Notes: generated from the letters alone by a model not told the origin. DNA of 64,000 nt from Candidatus Electrothrix rattekaaiensis (GCA_032595675.1 JAVQMD010000001.1:434001-498000), one strand, 5' to 3'. Shown: positions 9,877 through 20,579, counted from the first letter of the stretch. Numbers and translations are program-made.

Positions 9877-10869
9877 ATGAAGAAAGTTATTATATCATCT
9901 CTGCTCATCACCGCCTTTTGCTGCGGCAACGTGTTCGCTTCTGAGGACGTGAGCGGAACTTTTAAAGCGGTTAAGGAATGCGAGGCATACAACTCGTTCA
10001 AGAAAAAGACCAATCCCGGTCAGGTTACAGTGAAGAAAGGCAAGACCTATAAAGCGGTTGAGGTCAATAAAGGCAAGGAATGGGACTGGATTCGGGTTGT
10101 TGTGGACTCCGCGAAAAATGATCTGCGCTGGGTGTCCAAAGAATGCGGTAAAGCAAAGCTTCAGTCCGCCTCTGACAACGAACAGGAAAAAAAGAATGTC
10201 AACAAATGCACCACTCCCAATCTGTATGACAGCTACGTGTTGTCCATGACTTGGCAACCCGGCTTTTGCGAGCATTCTTCGTATCAGGGATCCAAGCCCG
10301 AGTGCGATGCCATGATGAAGCAAAACAAGGATAAACTCGTCATATCTCACCTGACCCTGCACGGTCTTTGGCCGAACAAGAGGGAATGCGGTCGCGATTA
10401 CGCAAACTGTGCCGACACAAAGCTAGATTTAAAAAAATCTACTGTGGAGGAGATCGACGACTGGATGCCGAATTTCTTTTTCTCCACAGCTTTTGGCAGC
10501 TACGAATGGAAGAAACACGGCACCTGTCAGGAGCGGGACGATGACACCTATTTTTTGCTGGCAAAGGAGCTCCTGCAACGGGTGGATACATCTGCTATCG
10601 GCACCTACCTGCGGGACAACATCGGCGAGACCATCAATGCGGATGCATACAAAAAACATATTGAAAAGAAGTTAGGCAAAGAAGTGGCCGACAGGGTGCA
10701 GCTGGTCTGTTCGAAGAAGAAATACCTTCAGGAAATCAGGCTTAATCTGCCCAAGAAGATCGTGGTGGATGATGATATTGCCCAAATGGTTGCCGGGGCC
10801 AAGTCCTTTGGAAGCTTCACGTCACGATGCGCCAAGGATATTTATATAGAACGATCCGGCAAGAAGTGA
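9877..10869 (+). CDS. Secreted ribonuclease T2 family protein
   Basis: 330 residues with a signal peptide (MKKVIISSLLITAFCCGN, cleavage near VFASE). After an N-terminal 75-residue segment that looks SH3-like (GTFKAVKECEAY, TYKAVEV, WIRVV), the RNase T2 domain shows both active-site blocks: HGLWPN (His162) and EWKKHGTC (Glu210, His214). T2 enzymes cut single-stranded RNA through a 2',3'-cyclic phosphate and act in the periplasm or outside the cell. Many Cys residues suggest disulfides. A good AAGGAATAAATT ribosome site precedes the ATG. It is probably a nutrient-scavenging nuclease. The N-terminal extra module is less common. Confidence 0.92.
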   Translation: MKKVIISSLLITAFCCGNVFASEDVSGTFKAVKECEAYNSFKKKTNPGQVTVKKGKTYKAVEVNKGKEWDWIRVVVDSAKNDLRWVSKECGKAKLQSASDNEQEKKNVNKCTTPNLYDSYVLSMTWQPGFCEHSSYQGSKPECDAMMKQNKDKLVISHLTLHGLWPNKRECGRDYANCADTKLDLKKSTVEEIDDWMPNFFFSTAFGSYEWKKHGTCQERDDDTYFLLAKELLQRVDTSAIGTYLRDNIGETINADAYKKHIEKKLGKEVADRVQLVCSKKKYLQEIRLNLPKKIVVDDDIAQMVAGAKSFGSFTSRCAKDIYIERSGKK

Positions 10870-10941
10870 TTGGTTTAACATGAAATACCTTGCCTGTTTT
10901 CCGTCCCTTGGACGGCGAGCAAGTCTCTGGGAGGTCCAGTG

Positions 10942-13900
10942 ATGACGAAATTACATGTGTTGACGCAAAGATCGGAATCGAAATTATGGGTTTGGCGGGA
11001 CAAGGCCACCGGTTCCGATTCTGCGCCTGCCTACGATGCCCAGGACAAGGGAAGCGATGCTGACGGATTGCGGTTCTTTGAGGCATCGCTTGATCACCAG
11101 ATCCATGAACCGGCCCATGCGCAACTCTACACTCTGGACCAAAACCAGAAGTGGGCTTGGAAGGATTGCCATAAGGACCTCCCGCGCATTGGAGAATATC
11201 GTTTCCCCGAGGATCTCTGGATGTCCGAAGGGGCAGCACGGGTGGTGAGTGAAAACCCCTTTGCAGGCAGCGGCAGCAAAGAAATTACCATCCATCTCGT
11301 CACAGCAAAGAAATATCGAGAAGGGCAACTGTATATCTGGATCCCCGGAAAGGAAGGGCGGGCTGTGCGGTCGACAGAGGAAGACGAATATGGCCCCGTC
11401 TATACAGTTAAGCTCACAGAAGAGGAGCAGCATATGTTCCTCTTTAAATTGAGAGACAAAAACGGTAACTATGAACCTGACTATGCCAATCGTCTCTGGG
11501 TGGCCCAAGACGGCGAAGCAATCTGGGTACACAGTCAGGCATCAGCAATCAGCACGGTGCCGCCTGTACAGAAACCCCTCATCGTCCATACCCGCCAATT
11601 CAATATCGCTGCTCCGCTGTACCTCCATATCTGGCAGGAGGATTCCGATTTTGTCACCACCATTGAGGAAAGCACAGTCGAAGCGGACGGATGGGTCCGC
11701 TTCGAGTACCTTGTCTACACCGGACGCGAGTACCGTTTCATGCTCTACAACCCGGCTCTGCCCAATGTCTGGGAGAGCGAAGAGGCGATACGTAAGGTCT
11801 TCCTGACAGAGGACGGGGTAGCCTGGGCTATTCATAGTGACGGCAGCAAGAGCAAGCTGGGCAAGGAAGTCTGGACCCTGGAGGGTGATCACGAGCTGTT
11901 TGGCAGCCTCCCGGCCCGTGACAAAGAGGTCTGCCTTGCAATCGCGGCCAAGGCCCCTGGCTCTCCCCAGGAGGAGCCTTTGACGCTGGATGTCTGGATC
12001 AACAGAGCGCGATCGCTGCTCCATACCGGCCTTCAGGCTGATGCGGACGGCTGCTTTCGCTTCCGAACATATCCCGAGGTGGTGACCTCGTTCCGCTTTT
12101 ATGGTCAAGGGAAGGCTGAGCCCGTAGAGCGTCATTTCATTAAGGCGGAGAACGACGCAGATCTCGTCCAAGATTCCATCCACCGCTATGTAGTCCTGGG
12201 CCGGGCCGATGTCCTGACCGAGCAGCCTTTGGTCGACCTTTTCAGCGACCCGCCTTTCCCTATCCAGCGACCGGGTGCCTGGGTTGCTGACAATCAGGTG
12301 CGCTTTGCCGTTCATTGCCCGACCGCTGCTAGCGTCGAGGTGATAGGCCAATGGACCAACTGGAAGGAAAGCCCCCTTCCCATGCGTTCAACCCGTGACG
12401 GAGCCTATTGGTGGGCCGAGATATCGCTGGAAGATCTCACTGAAGCAGGCACCAAGCCTCTTCATGGTATGCTCTATAAATTCCGGCTCAATCAAACACG
12501 CAATGTGCAGGATCCGGCAGCGGACTGGGTGGAGAACTCGAATTTAGAGAGTGCCTCAAAGCTGGTAGACCATCAGTATTTTTCCTGGACTGACAGCCAC
12601 TGGCAGAGACCGGGCTGGGAGTACCTCAATCTCTACCAGATCCATCCCTCGTTATTCAGTAAACGGGACGGCCTTCAAGGGCTTGCTGCTGTGACCCATG
12701 AGCTGAGCGATCCAGACGGCTACCTCCGCAAGGTCAAGGCAACAGCCCTGTTGCTGATGCCCACCTGCGAATTTGCCGGGGATCATGGCTGGGGCTATAA
12801 TCCTTCCTTCTTCTACTCGGTGGAATCCGCCTATGGCGGCCCGGACGCCCTTAAACGCCTTGTCGATACCTGTCATCAGCAGGGAAAGGCCGTGCTGATG
12901 GACCTTGTCTTTAATCACGCCGGTGCCTCGGACAATGTGCTCTGGAGCGTGGCCGGGCAGAGCTTCTTTGACGGGGATACTGCCTGGGGCGCGATGATCA
13001 ACTTTGACCATCCCCAGGTGATTCATTTCTTTGCACGCAACTTAGTCCATTTTATGGAGGACTACAGGATCGACGGGTTCCGTTTTGACTTTACCCGGGT
13101 TATCCGGTTTGGCGACCGATGGGAAAACCACGTTCGACGCCCCGGCTCTGGTGGAGGCTGGGAATTTCTGCAACGACTGCGTCAAGCTGTTCAGGCCATT
13201 GATGCTCGATGCCTCCTGATGGCGGAGAACCTACCTAACGACTGGGAGCTCACTTATCCAGAAGGTCCTATGGATACCCAATGGTGCGATGACTTCCATG
13301 ACCGTTTGGTCGATGCCTGCCGGGGCTGGGATGTTATGGGGAGATTGGCCGAAGCAATGAAGCTCACCCACACGGCCTGCACGCGCTGGCACGAGGCCAC
13401 CATTTATGCTGAAAGTCATGATGAGGTGGGGAATGAGTCCAACCGCATAAGCCATGTGGCTGGGTTTGGGCAAGGAATGCGACGAAGCAAGGTAGCTGCT
13501 GGAGCCACACTCCTTGGTCGGGGCATCCCGCTTTCTTTTATGGGGTCGGAAACAGGGGAATGGCGCCAGTTTCCCAAGGGAGATGATTCAGCACTGGATC
13601 TTGATCATTACGAAAGAGACACATCAGCTTGCCGCCTGCGCAACTGGTGGAACCGACTTGCTGAGATCCGTTTCGGCAACCCACGCCTGGAAGGGCCTGC
13701 ACCGCTTCGGGTCACCTTTGCCCAGGAAGGCATGTTGGCCTTTACGCGCGGAGAGGGGAACGATCTCTTTGTCCTGCTCAACTTCGGCCATCGGGCTGAC
13801 TGGCACTCGCTCACGGAGCTGAATCTTCCTGATGGCGAGTACAAAGAACTGGTGAACTCAACCTGGGGGCCGTATCAAGTCGAGGGAGAGGATGAACATG

Positions 13901-13986
13901 GCAACGGTGGCTGGGATGCTCATCTCCACCGAGGAAGCTGGCTCCATATCCCTGACTACGGTGTTGTGGTGTTGGAGAGACGTTAG
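10942..13986 (+). CDS. GH13 alpha-glucan enzyme, branching-enzyme-like, with long N-terminal extension
   Basis: About 1014 residues. The ATG at 10942 is preceded by GGGAGG at good spacing; an upstream GTG at 10939 is also in frame. The first 430 residues form repeated beta-sandwich modules, some resembling carbohydrate-binding or pullulanase-associated domains. From about 450 there is a CBM48-like segment (VRFAVHCPTAASVEVIGQW), then a TIM barrel with GH13 regions: DLVFNH, GFRFDF (nucleophile Asp about 716), MAENL (acid/base Glu about 762) and SHDEVGN (Asp about 827). The SHDEVGN block favours a glycogen-branching-type enzyme. No signal peptide is seen, so it probably acts on intracellular glycogen. 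No other glg gene lies beside it. Confidence 0.88.
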   Translation: MTKLHVLTQRSESKLWVWRDKATGSDSAPAYDAQDKGSDADGLRFFEASLDHQIHEPAHAQLYTLDQNQKWAWKDCHKDLPRIGEYRFPEDLWMSEGAARVVSENPFAGSGSKEITIHLVTAKKYREGQLYIWIPGKEGRAVRSTEEDEYGPVYTVKLTEEEQHMFLFKLRDKNGNYEPDYANRLWVAQDGEAIWVHSQASAISTVPPVQKPLIVHTRQFNIAAPLYLHIWQEDSDFVTTIEESTVEADGWVRFEYLVYTGREYRFMLYNPALPNVWESEEAIRKVFLTEDGVAWAIHSDGSKSKLGKEVWTLEGDHELFGSLPARDKEVCLAIAAKAPGSPQEEPLTLDVWINRARSLLHTGLQADADGCFRFRTYPEVVTSFRFYGQGKAEPVERHFIKAENDADLVQDSIHRYVVLGRADVLTEQPLVDLFSDPPFPIQRPGAWVADNQVRFAVHCPTAASVEVIGQWTNWKESPLPMRSTRDGAYWWAEISLEDLTEAGTKPLHGMLYKFRLNQTRNVQDPAADWVENSNLESASKLVDHQYFSWTDSHWQRPGWEYLNLYQIHPSLFSKRDGLQGLAAVTHELSDPDGYLRKVKATALLLMPTCEFAGDHGWGYNPSFFYSVESAYGGPDALKRLVDTCHQQGKAVLMDLVFNHAGASDNVLWSVAGQSFFDGDTAWGAMINFDHPQVIHFFARNLVHFMEDYRIDGFRFDFTRVIRFGDRWENHVRRPGSGGGWEFLQRLRQAVQAIDARCLLMAENLPNDWELTYPEGPMDTQWCDDFHDRLVDACRGWDVMGRLAEAMKLTHTACTRWHEATIYAESHDEVGNESNRISHVAGFGQGMRRSKVAAGATLLGRGIPLSFMGSETGEWRQFPKGDDSALDLDHYERDTSACRLRNWWNRLAEIRFGNPRLEGPAPLRVTFAQEGMLAFTRGEGNDLFVLLNFGHRADWHSLTELNLPDGEYKELVNSTWGPYQVEGEDEHGNGGWDAHLHRGSWLHIPDYGVVVLERR

Positions 13987-14059
13987 CAAAAAAGGAGGAG
14001 GTTTTTCAGGCGAGGCTTGTCTTCGCCCTGTAGCATTAAAAAGAAGTGCAGACATTCCA

Positions 14060-14083
14060 GGCGATCACAAGGATCGCCCCTAC
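14060..14083 (-). repeat. GTAGGGGC-family palindrome, copy 1
   Basis: Core GGCGATCACAAGGATCGCC, a 7-bp perfect stem with a 5-base loop, followed by CCTAC; read on the minus strand it begins GTAGGGGCGATCC. The 19-base core is identical to that of the copy at 56417. It lies between the GH13 gene and clpB and could form a transcript-end hairpin. Confidence 0.7.
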
Positions 14084-14194
14084 AGGCCAACACCCTGAGT
14101 ACAAACCTCTTTCCTCCGCATCCCCAAATATCATCCCCTCTCAGTAACCAAGTCCACCGCCACTCCCCCCTCGTCACCACAGCACCCTTCACCC

Positions 14195-14222
14195 TTGACA
14201 CCCTGCAAATCATTCTTATCTT
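14195..14222 (+). promoter_or_regulatory. Possible sigma-70-type promoter for clpB
   Basis: TTGACA (14195-14200) and TATCTT (14217-14222) separated by 16 bases, about 70 bases upstream of the clpB start. The -35 is a perfect match and the -10 is weak, as often seen at heat-shock genes with overlapping alternative sigma sites. Confidence 0.35.
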
Positions 14223-14294
14223 CTTTTTCAAGAACGTGGAAGGCTAACCCTCTGTTTGTAGAGGGAAGAGGATATAAAGAAGAGAGGAGGAACC

Positions 14295-16886
14295 ATGCAG
14301 CTTGATAAATTCACCGTGAAATCCCAGGAAGTAATCCAGACCGCGCACAGTCTGGCCGAGCAGTTTGGCAACCCGGAAATGCAACCCGAGCATCTGCTCA
14401 AGGCCCTGCTGGAGCAGCCTGAAGGCGTGGTGGTGCCGATCCTCCAGAAGCTCGGCGTGACCCCGTCCGTGGTGCTCAGTGAGACCGACCAGCTGATCGG
14501 CAAATTGCCCAAGGTCTCGGGTTCCGGGGCAGGGCAGTCCTATATGTCCAAGACCTTCACAAAGGTGGTAGATCAGGCAGCCAAGGAAGCCTCCTCCATG
14601 CAGGACGAGTATGTCAGTCAGGAGCACCTCTTCCTCGGTATCCTGAAAAGCGACACCCTGGCTCCGGTTGCCCAGATGCTCCAGCGTATAGGTATCAACC
14701 CGGTGACCTTTCTCCAGGCCCTGACCACCATCCGGGGCAATCAGCGGGTTACTGACCCTTATCCTGAGGACAAGTACCAGGCCCTGGAAAAATACGCCCG
14801 CAACCTGACGGATGTGGCCCGAAGCGGCAAGCTGGATCCGGTCATCGGGAGGGACGAGGAGGTTCGCCGGATCATCCAGGTACTGAGTCGCCGCACCAAG
14901 AACAACCCGGTGCTCATCGGTGAACCGGGTGTGGGCAAGACAGCCATTGTCGAGGGCTTAGCCCAGCGTATTGTTAACGGCGATATCCCGGCCACCCTGG
15001 AGGGTAAGCAGGTCATCTCGCTGGATTTGGGTCTGCTCATCGCGGGCGCGAAATACCGGGGTGAGTTTGAAGATCGGCTCAAGGCGGTGCTCAAGGAGGT
15101 GGAGAAGAAGGCGGGCGAAATTATCCTCTTTATCGATGAAATTCATACTCTGGTTGGAGCCGGGGCTTCGGAAGGTTCAATGGATGCCTCCAATATGCTC
15201 AAACCTGCCCTGGCACGGGGTGAGCTGCACTGCGTGGGCGCAACGACCCTGGATGAGTACCGCAAGTATATTGAAAAGGATGCAGCCTTGGAGCGTCGCT
15301 TTCAGCCGGTCCTGATTCAGGAACCCAGCGAAGAGGACACCATTGCCATCCTGCGCGGGATCAAGGAAAAATATGAAGTTCATCACGGGGTGCGGATTCA
15401 GGATGCAGCCACTGTGGCAGCAGTTATGTTGTCCAATCGCTACATCTCAGATCGTTTTCTGCCGGACAAGGCCATTGACCTGATCGATGAAGCGGCATCC
15501 AAGCTGCGCATCGAGATTGACTCCATGCCCACCGAGATTGATGAGCTGGATCGTAAGCGGATCAAAATGGAGATTGAGCAGGAGGCTCTGAAAAAGGAAA
15601 AAGACAAGGCATCCAAGGAGCGGTTGGAGCGGCTGAAAAAGGATCACGCCGAGCTGAACGAACAGCTCAACGCCATGAAGGGTCAGTGGCAGCTGGAAAA
15701 AGATGTTATCCAGCGCATCCGCGAGACCAAGACCCGGATCGACGAGGCCCATATTGAGGAGCAGCGGGCCGAGCGGCTTGGTGACCTGAGTAAGGTGGCG
15801 GAGATCCGTTACGGCAGAGTCGTGGAACTGGAAAAGGAACTGGAGGCGGAAAACAGCAAACTGGCCGAGATCCAGGAAAACAGCCAGATGCTCAAGGAAG
15901 AGGTCGGTGCCGAGGATATCGCTGCGGTAGTGGCGAAATGGACCGGTGTGCCGGTGGATAAGCTGCTGGAAGGGGAAAAGGAAAAGCTGGTCCAGGCTGA
16001 AGGACAGCTGGCGAAGCGGGTCATCGGCCAGAAAGAGGCCATCACCTCGGTGGCTAATGCGGTGCGCCGGGCCAGAGCCGGTCTCCAGGACCCGGATCGC
16101 CCGCTGGGTTCCTTTATCTTCCTCGGCCCCACCGGTGTGGGCAAGACCGAGCTGGCACGCAGTTTGGCTGACTTCCTCTTTGACTCGGAACAGGCCATGA
16201 TCCGCATTGATATGTCCGAGTACATGGAGAAGCACTCGGTGGCCCGACTGATCGGTGCCCCTCCGGGCTATGTAGGCTATGATGAAGGTGGAATGCTCAC
16301 TGAGGCGGTGCGACGGCGACCCTATTCCGTGATCCTTCTGGACGAGATCGAGAAGGCCCACCCGGATGTGTTCAATGTCCTGCTTCAGGTACTGGATGAC
16401 GGACGGATGACTGACGGCAAGGGCCGGACGGTGTCCTTTAAAAACACCATCATGATCATGACCTCCAACCTGGGCAGTCATATTATCATGGAGCTGGGCC
16501 AGAAAGACCCGGAGGAGATGCGACGGCAGGTGGATGAGCTGCTGCACCGCCAATTCCGGCCCGAGTTCCTCAACCGGGTGGACGAAATCATCACCTTCCA
16601 GGGACTCACCCGCGATGATCTGCTCCAGATTGTGGATATCCAGATTGCCCGCATGGCCAAGCGGCTGGAGGAACGCAAGCTGACCGTCGAGCTGACCGAA
16701 GCGGCCAAGCTCTTCCTGGTGGAAACCGGCTATGATCCCAGCTACGGTGCCCGGCCCCTGAAACGAGCCATTCAACGCTATATTGAAGACCCGCTGGCCT
16801 TGGAGATTTTGGAGGGGCGTTTCAGTGAGGGCGATACGGTGCGGATTGATCGGGGGGAGGAGAACCGGTTGGTGTTTGGGAGGTAA
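14295..16886 (+). CDS. clpB: ATP-dependent disaggregase ClpB
   Basis: 863 residues, the standard ClpB length. The N-terminal repeat domain starts [21 protein letters not shown]-1 has GEPGVGKT near residue 209 and [13 protein letters not shown] coiled-coil middle domain spans about 410-530. AAA-2 has GPTGVGKTE near 611 and the ClpB-type [21 protein letters not shown]. The C-terminal D2-small domain carries [14 protein letters not shown]. It is a cytoplasmic hexamer that, with DnaK, pulls proteins out of aggregates. GAGGAGG precedes the ATG. It is transcribed alone and ends just before a palindromic hairpin. Confidence 0.98.
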   Translation: MQLDKFTVKSQEVIQTAHSLAEQFGNPEMQPEHLLKALLEQPEGVVVPILQKLGVTPSVVLSETDQLIGKLPKVSGSGAGQSYMSKTFTKVVDQAAKEASSMQDEYVSQEHLFLGILKSDTLAPVAQMLQRIGINPVTFLQALTTIRGNQRVTDPYPEDKYQALEKYARNLTDVARSGKLDPVIGRDEEVRRIIQVLSRRTKNNPVLIGEPGVGKTAIVEGLAQRIVNGDIPATLEGKQVISLDLGLLIAGAKYRGEFEDRLKAVLKEVEKKAGEIILFIDEIHTLVGAGASEGSMDASNMLKPALARGELHCVGATTLDEYRKYIEKDAALERRFQPVLIQEPSEEDTIAILRGIKEKYEVHHGVRIQDAATVAAVMLSNRYISDRFLPDKAIDLIDEAASKLRIEIDSMPTEIDELDRKRIKMEIEQEALKKEKDKASKERLERLKKDHAELNEQLNAMKGQWQLEKDVIQRIRETKTRIDEAHIEEQRAERLGDLSKVAEIRYGRVVELEKELEAENSKLAEIQENSQMLKEEVGAEDIAAVVAKWTGVPVDKLLEGEKEKLVQAEGQLAKRVIGQKEAITSVANAVRRARAGLQDPDRPLGSFIFLGPTGVGKTELARSLADFLFDSEQAMIRIDMSEYMEKHSVARLIGAPPGYVGYDEGGMLTEAVRRRPYSVILLDEIEKAHPDVFNVLLQVLDDGRMTDGKGRTVSFKNTIMIMTSNLGSHIIMELGQKDPEEMRRQVDELLHRQFRPEFLNRVDEIITFQGLTRDDLLQIVDIQIARMAKRLEERKLTVELTEAAKLFLVETGYDPSYGARPLKRAIQRYIEDPLALEILEGRFSEGDTVRIDRGEENRLVFGR

Positions 16887-16906
16887 GGAAGAGTCTTCTG
16901 AGGTTA

Positions 16907-16928
16907 GGGGCGATCTGCTGATCGCCCC
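16907..16928 (+). repeat. GGGGC-type palindrome, probable terminator hairpin of clpB
   Basis: GGGGCGAT CTGCTG ATCGCCCC, an 8-bp perfect stem followed by TTCT. It sits between the convergent clpB and acyltransferase genes. It belongs to the same family as the copies at 14060, 35017, 56416 and 60931. Confidence 0.65.
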
Positions 16929-16935
16929 TTCTCCC

Positions 16936-18915
16936 TCACTGCGTCGGGGGAGCTTTCATTGTTGGTCGAATAATGTCGAGAAGTTGCTGTCCAAAATGAT
17001 GCGCCGCCTTTATAGAGCCATCAATGGAGATGTGTCCTCCGTCTGAGTACCAGATTTCACCACTGGCAGAGTCGAGAGCCGCGCAGGAATCTTCTTGGCA
17101 GAACACATCAAAGGGGTCGAGAAACCAGGTGTTTTCTTCGCTGGCTGCATACTCTTGCAGCCTTTTATTGATATCGAAACCAGAGCCTTGCGATTTTGGA
17201 AACACCACAGAGTCCAGGCAATTATTCGGAAGGTAGTTGGGTCGATTGAGGCATGAGATAATTCCGTTTCTATTGCCGCTTCCCGGTGGATTCCCGATAA
17301 GAATGAGCCTCCTGTCTTTCCCGATTTTTTCTCTTATATTTTCAATGTTTTTTATCATGAAGTCCAGAAAGTCTTTCTTTTTTTTGAAGACGAAAGGCTT
17401 ATCATTAAGATCGCAGATACCTTCTGGGAAATACCAAGCCCATGCCTCGGAAAGGACAAGTGGTGTATTATATTCATCCAATAAGCTAAACATCTGTTGC
17501 GTACGCTCCGTACATTCGTGATCAGGTTTTCCTTGGATAAAAGAGGTTATCCCAGGGCCCATGAGGCAGGAATAGTCGGTGACCGTCCTTGCAGCAATCT
17601 TCTCCTGCTGAAAAAATTGGTCAAAGCCGGTCGCGTATTGCAGCATAAAGCTATCACCGGCGAGGAGGACATCATAATATTTTTTCGGCTTTCTTGTACC
17701 AATGAGACCGGTAAATCGGTATCCTTTTCCACCATATTGGTCAATATGAAACTGATCTGCATCCTGTAGCTTGCTGTAGTTGGTGTTGATTCTTTCTGGA
17801 AGACCTTCTTTTTGAATAAGCGTGACAGCAGCAGTGACTAGCAGGGCCGCACAGAAGATATAAAAAAAGATAAGGAATTTTCGAGAAATGATGATTCCTT
17901 TACGGAAGGGCTGCTCAATGAATCTCCAGGATAGCCATGCACAGAGAAAAGTCGCCAGCAGCAGACCAAATCGCTCTACACGTTCAATCTCGGAATAATG
18001 CCAGTACTTATAAAAGATCAGGAGGGGCCAATGAACAAGATAGAGCGAGTAAGAAATCAGGCCTATACCAACAGCTAAAGGATTTCTCAGGAGATAACCG
18101 AGAAAACGGGCTTGTCCGCTGTATATGGCAAGTGATGCACCCAGGCAGGGAATGAGGGCGGAGAGTCCTGGGAAGGCTGTCTGTTTATTAAAGGCGAAAA
18201 AACTGTACAGGATCAGCAGAAAAGCGGCAAGCTGGAGTGGCTCCAGAAGAAGTTTCTTCTTGGGCTGGTGATGAATCACCCAGACCAGACCGGCTCCGCA
18301 GGCAAATTCGATAATACGAAACGGGGTCAGGAAAAAGGCACCAGTTGGATCAGAATCCAGCCAACGTTCTGCTCCGTACAGAGAGGCTACACTGATAAGG
18401 AGGAGAAAGAAGGGCAGCCAGATTTTTTTGCCCAGCTTGGAGAAGACAAAGAGGATAGCTGGCCAAACCAAATAGAATTGCTCCTCAACAGCAAGGGACC
18501 AAGTGTGAAGCAAGGGTTTAAAGTCTACAGCGGTATCAAAATAGCCTGCTTCCTTCCAGAAGAAAAAATTCGATACAGAGAGGACACTGTAGAGTAAGGA
18601 TTTACCGAGCCGGAGTAGGTGCTCCGGGGTGAAGAGCAGGTAGCCGAACAGTAGCGTTAGCAATAAAGTAGCGTATAAAGCAGGAAATAATCTTTTGACC
18701 CGACGGCTGTAAAATCGGGCAAAAGAAAAAGACCCCTTACCAATATCTGCCATAATATTTCGGGTAATCAGAAAACCAGAGATAACAAAGAAGATATCAA
18801 CTCCGGTGAACCCGCCCGAAAATGTTTTGAAATCAAGGTGATAAAACAAGACCCCGAGAACTGCCCAAGCCCGTAAGCCGTCTATTTCCGGCGAGTATTT
18901 TTTTGGAATGACCAT
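16936..18915 (-). CDS. OafA-like O-acyltransferase with C-terminal SGNH domain
   Basis: 659 residues. The N-terminal acyltransferase-3 domain (about 1-350, ten or so membrane helices) starts SPEIDGLRAWAVLGVLFYH, has the conserved FFVISGFLIT, and includes SLAVEEQFYLVWP. The C-terminal SGNH-hydrolase-like domain contains GDSFMLQY (Ser nucleophile, about 420) and the DGGHIS block near 635 with the catalytic His. Such proteins O-acetylate surface polysaccharides at the inner membrane, the SGNH domain receiving the acyl group in the periplasm. It is last in the polysaccharide cluster, which suggests O-antigen or capsule decoration. Confidence 0.92.
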   Translation of the reverse strand: MVIPKKYSPEIDGLRAWAVLGVLFYHLDFKTFSGGFTGVDIFFVISGFLITRNIMADIGKGSFSFARFYSRRVKRLFPALYATLLLTLLFGYLLFTPEHLLRLGKSLLYSVLSVSNFFFWKEAGYFDTAVDFKPLLHTWSLAVEEQFYLVWPAILFVFSKLGKKIWLPFFLLLISVASLYGAERWLDSDPTGAFFLTPFRIIEFACGAGLVWVIHHQPKKKLLLEPLQLAAFLLILYSFFAFNKQTAFPGLSALIPCLGASLAIYSGQARFLGYLLRNPLAVGIGLISYSLYLVHWPLLIFYKYWHYSEIERVERFGLLLATFLCAWLSWRFIEQPFRKGIIISRKFLIFFYIFCAALLVTAAVTLIQKEGLPERINTNYSKLQDADQFHIDQYGGKGYRFTGLIGTRKPKKYYDVLLAGDSFMLQYATGFDQFFQQEKIAARTVTDYSCLMGPGITSFIQGKPDHECTERTQQMFSLLDEYNTPLVLSEAWAWYFPEGICDLNDKPFVFKKKKDFLDFMIKNIENIREKIGKDRRLILIGNPPGSGNRNGIISCLNRPNYLPNNCLDSVVFPKSQGSGFDINKRLQEYAASEENTWFLDPFDVFCQEDSCAALDSASGEIWYSDGGHISIDGSIKAAHHFGQQLLDIIRPTMKAPPTQ

Positions 18916-18993
18916 TGTTAACAGTTCGATTAAGAGAGAGTCTAATATTCAGGAGGGCAGCGGTCGCCTCCTATATCGTAACCTGCAATGAAT

Positions 18994-20568
18994 TTAGAAA
19001 TTAAAATATAGAAATTCTGTTGGTTCAACCCGCAGCAGCCGATATAATGCCATAGAGAATAAAATGCCGCTCAGCAGAGCCCAATAGCAGTTCGGTCGGA
19101 AGGAAAGCAGGAAATCCGTGGTCTTCATGACCGCCAGCTGCAAAACACCAATCTTACTCGAAGCGATATATTCCTTTTTTTCTTTTCTCACCATTCCAGC
19201 TATCTGGCAGGAGTTGGGCAGTAAGAAAAGCACCAACGAAAAAAATAACAGAAACCAATACATTTGTCCGGGAAGCACGAGCGTTCCACTGAGTTTTGCA
19301 AGATATGGTTGCACTACTTCAATTCGCTGAAATACTTTTTGTACACTTGCTTCCGTTGTGACTCCATTCGCCCCGACCATTCCTTTGAGTACCTGAAATC
19401 CCTGTTGGAGATTTGTTGCACGAAAAATGACCCAGGTAGTATTAACAAAGAGAAAGGTAAACAGCCAGCCGAATATGGCGGGTATTCTCAGACCAATTTT
19501 TTTCCAGAGACGATGAAGAATCAGAGCAGCTCCGTGAAGTCCTCCCCAAAGGACAAAGGTCCATCCAGCACCGTGCCAGAGTCCGGCGAGGAAAAAGGTG
19601 ATGAACAAGTGGCAATAGGTGCGTAACTCGCCTTTGCGATTACCTCCGAGAGGAATATAGAGGTAATCTCGAAGCCAGCGTGACAGCGTCATATGCCATC
19701 TACGCCAGAAGTCCTGAATACTTGTCGCCTGATACGGTGAATTAAAGTTTATCGGCAGAACAATATTAAAAAATAGGGCAGACCCAATGGCCATATCTGT
19801 ATAGCCGGAAAAATCAAAGTAGAGTTGAAAGGTGTAGCTAAGACTGGTTCCCCATGCGTCAAAGAGCGTCAGGGCGGTTTCTGTTGCGAAACCTTTGCTG
19901 GCCCAGGCGGCAAATTGATCCGCAATCCATACCTTTTTAAAAAAACCTAAAGAAAAGAAAAAGAGTCCTAGTGCGGCGTTCGGAGATGAGAATACCCGGT
20001 TGCGCAGGCGACGGAACTGAGGCATCATCTCCTGATGATGGACAATAGGTCCGGCGATCAGCTGGGGAAAAAATGAGACGAAAAGGCAGTAGCTGAGAAA
20101 ATCATACTCCTCCGCATTTTTTTTACTGCAATCGACCAGATAGGCGATCTGCTGAAAGGTAAAAAAACTGATCGCCAGCGGCAGTGCGAGATGCGGTAGT
20201 GTTAACGAGGTATGCAGGAGCTGGTTAGCATTTTCAAAAAAGAAATCAGTGTACTTATAATAACCGAGTAATGCGATATTGAAGAATACCCCTGTGAACA
20301 GCACAGTCTTGTGGGCGACTCGATATCTCTTGGCCGGATTGCTTTTTTTGCCCGTCTTACGGAGCATGGTACCGAGGGCAAAATTGACCAAAATGGACGT
20401 GATCAAAATCAGGAGATAGGAGGCATTCCAATAGCGATAAAAAAAAAGTGAAGCCAGCACTAGCCATGCCGTTGCCGCCTGGGCAAAGCGAAATCTGTTG
20501 AGGAGGAAATAGACAAATACCGTACAGGGCAGAAAAAGAAAAAGGTAAACCGGAGAATTAAAAAGCAT
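18994..20568 (-). CDS. MBOAT-family O-acyltransferase (AlgI-like)
   Basis: 524 residues, multi-spanning. The family motif region is clear: FWRRWHMTLSRWLRDYLYIPLGG followed by the invariant His in LAGLWHGAGWTFVLWGGLHG (about 330). MBOAT proteins such as AlgI move acyl groups across the inner membrane for transfer to polysaccharides. The preceding gene, 12 bases upstream, encodes an SGNH-like partner, the arrangement seen for AlgI with AlgJ/AlgX-type proteins. The cluster thus has two independent acyl-transfer routes. The start MLFNSPVYLFLFLP is typical of the family. Confidence 0.93.
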   Translation of the reverse strand: MLFNSPVYLFLFLPCTVFVYFLLNRFRFAQAATAWLVLASLFFYRYWNASYLLILITSILVNFALGTMLRKTGKKSNPAKRYRVAHKTVLFTGVFFNIALLGYYKYTDFFFENANQLLHTSLTLPHLALPLAISFFTFQQIAYLVDCSKKNAEEYDFLSYCLFVSFFPQLIAGPIVHHQEMMPQFRRLRNRVFSSPNAALGLFFFSLGFFKKVWIADQFAAWASKGFATETALTLFDAWGTSLSYTFQLYFDFSGYTDMAIGSALFFNIVLPINFNSPYQATSIQDFWRRWHMTLSRWLRDYLYIPLGGNRKGELRTYCHLFITFFLAGLWHGAGWTFVLWGGLHGAALILHRLWKKIGLRIPAIFGWLFTFLFVNTTWVIFRATNLQQGFQVLKGMVGANGVTTEASVQKVFQRIEVVQPYLAKLSGTLVLPGQMYWFLLFFSLVLFLLPNSCQIAGMVRKEKKEYIASSKIGVLQLAVMKTTDFLLSFRPNCYWALLSGILFSMALYRLLRVEPTEFLYFNF

Positions 20569-20579
20569 AGCGTCTCTGC

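Larger units (their letters stand above)
13987..14294. other. Intergenic region upstream of clpB
   Basis: About 308 bases. It contains a GTAGGGGC-type palindrome (14060-14083) and a plausible clpB promoter (14195-14222). I see no heat-shock CIRCE element and no convincing gene. Confidence 0.5.

Noticed and set aside
14947-16775. Long minus-strand frames opposite clpB
   Set aside because: GC-rich third positions of clpB open the antisense frame; no start signals and no family match.
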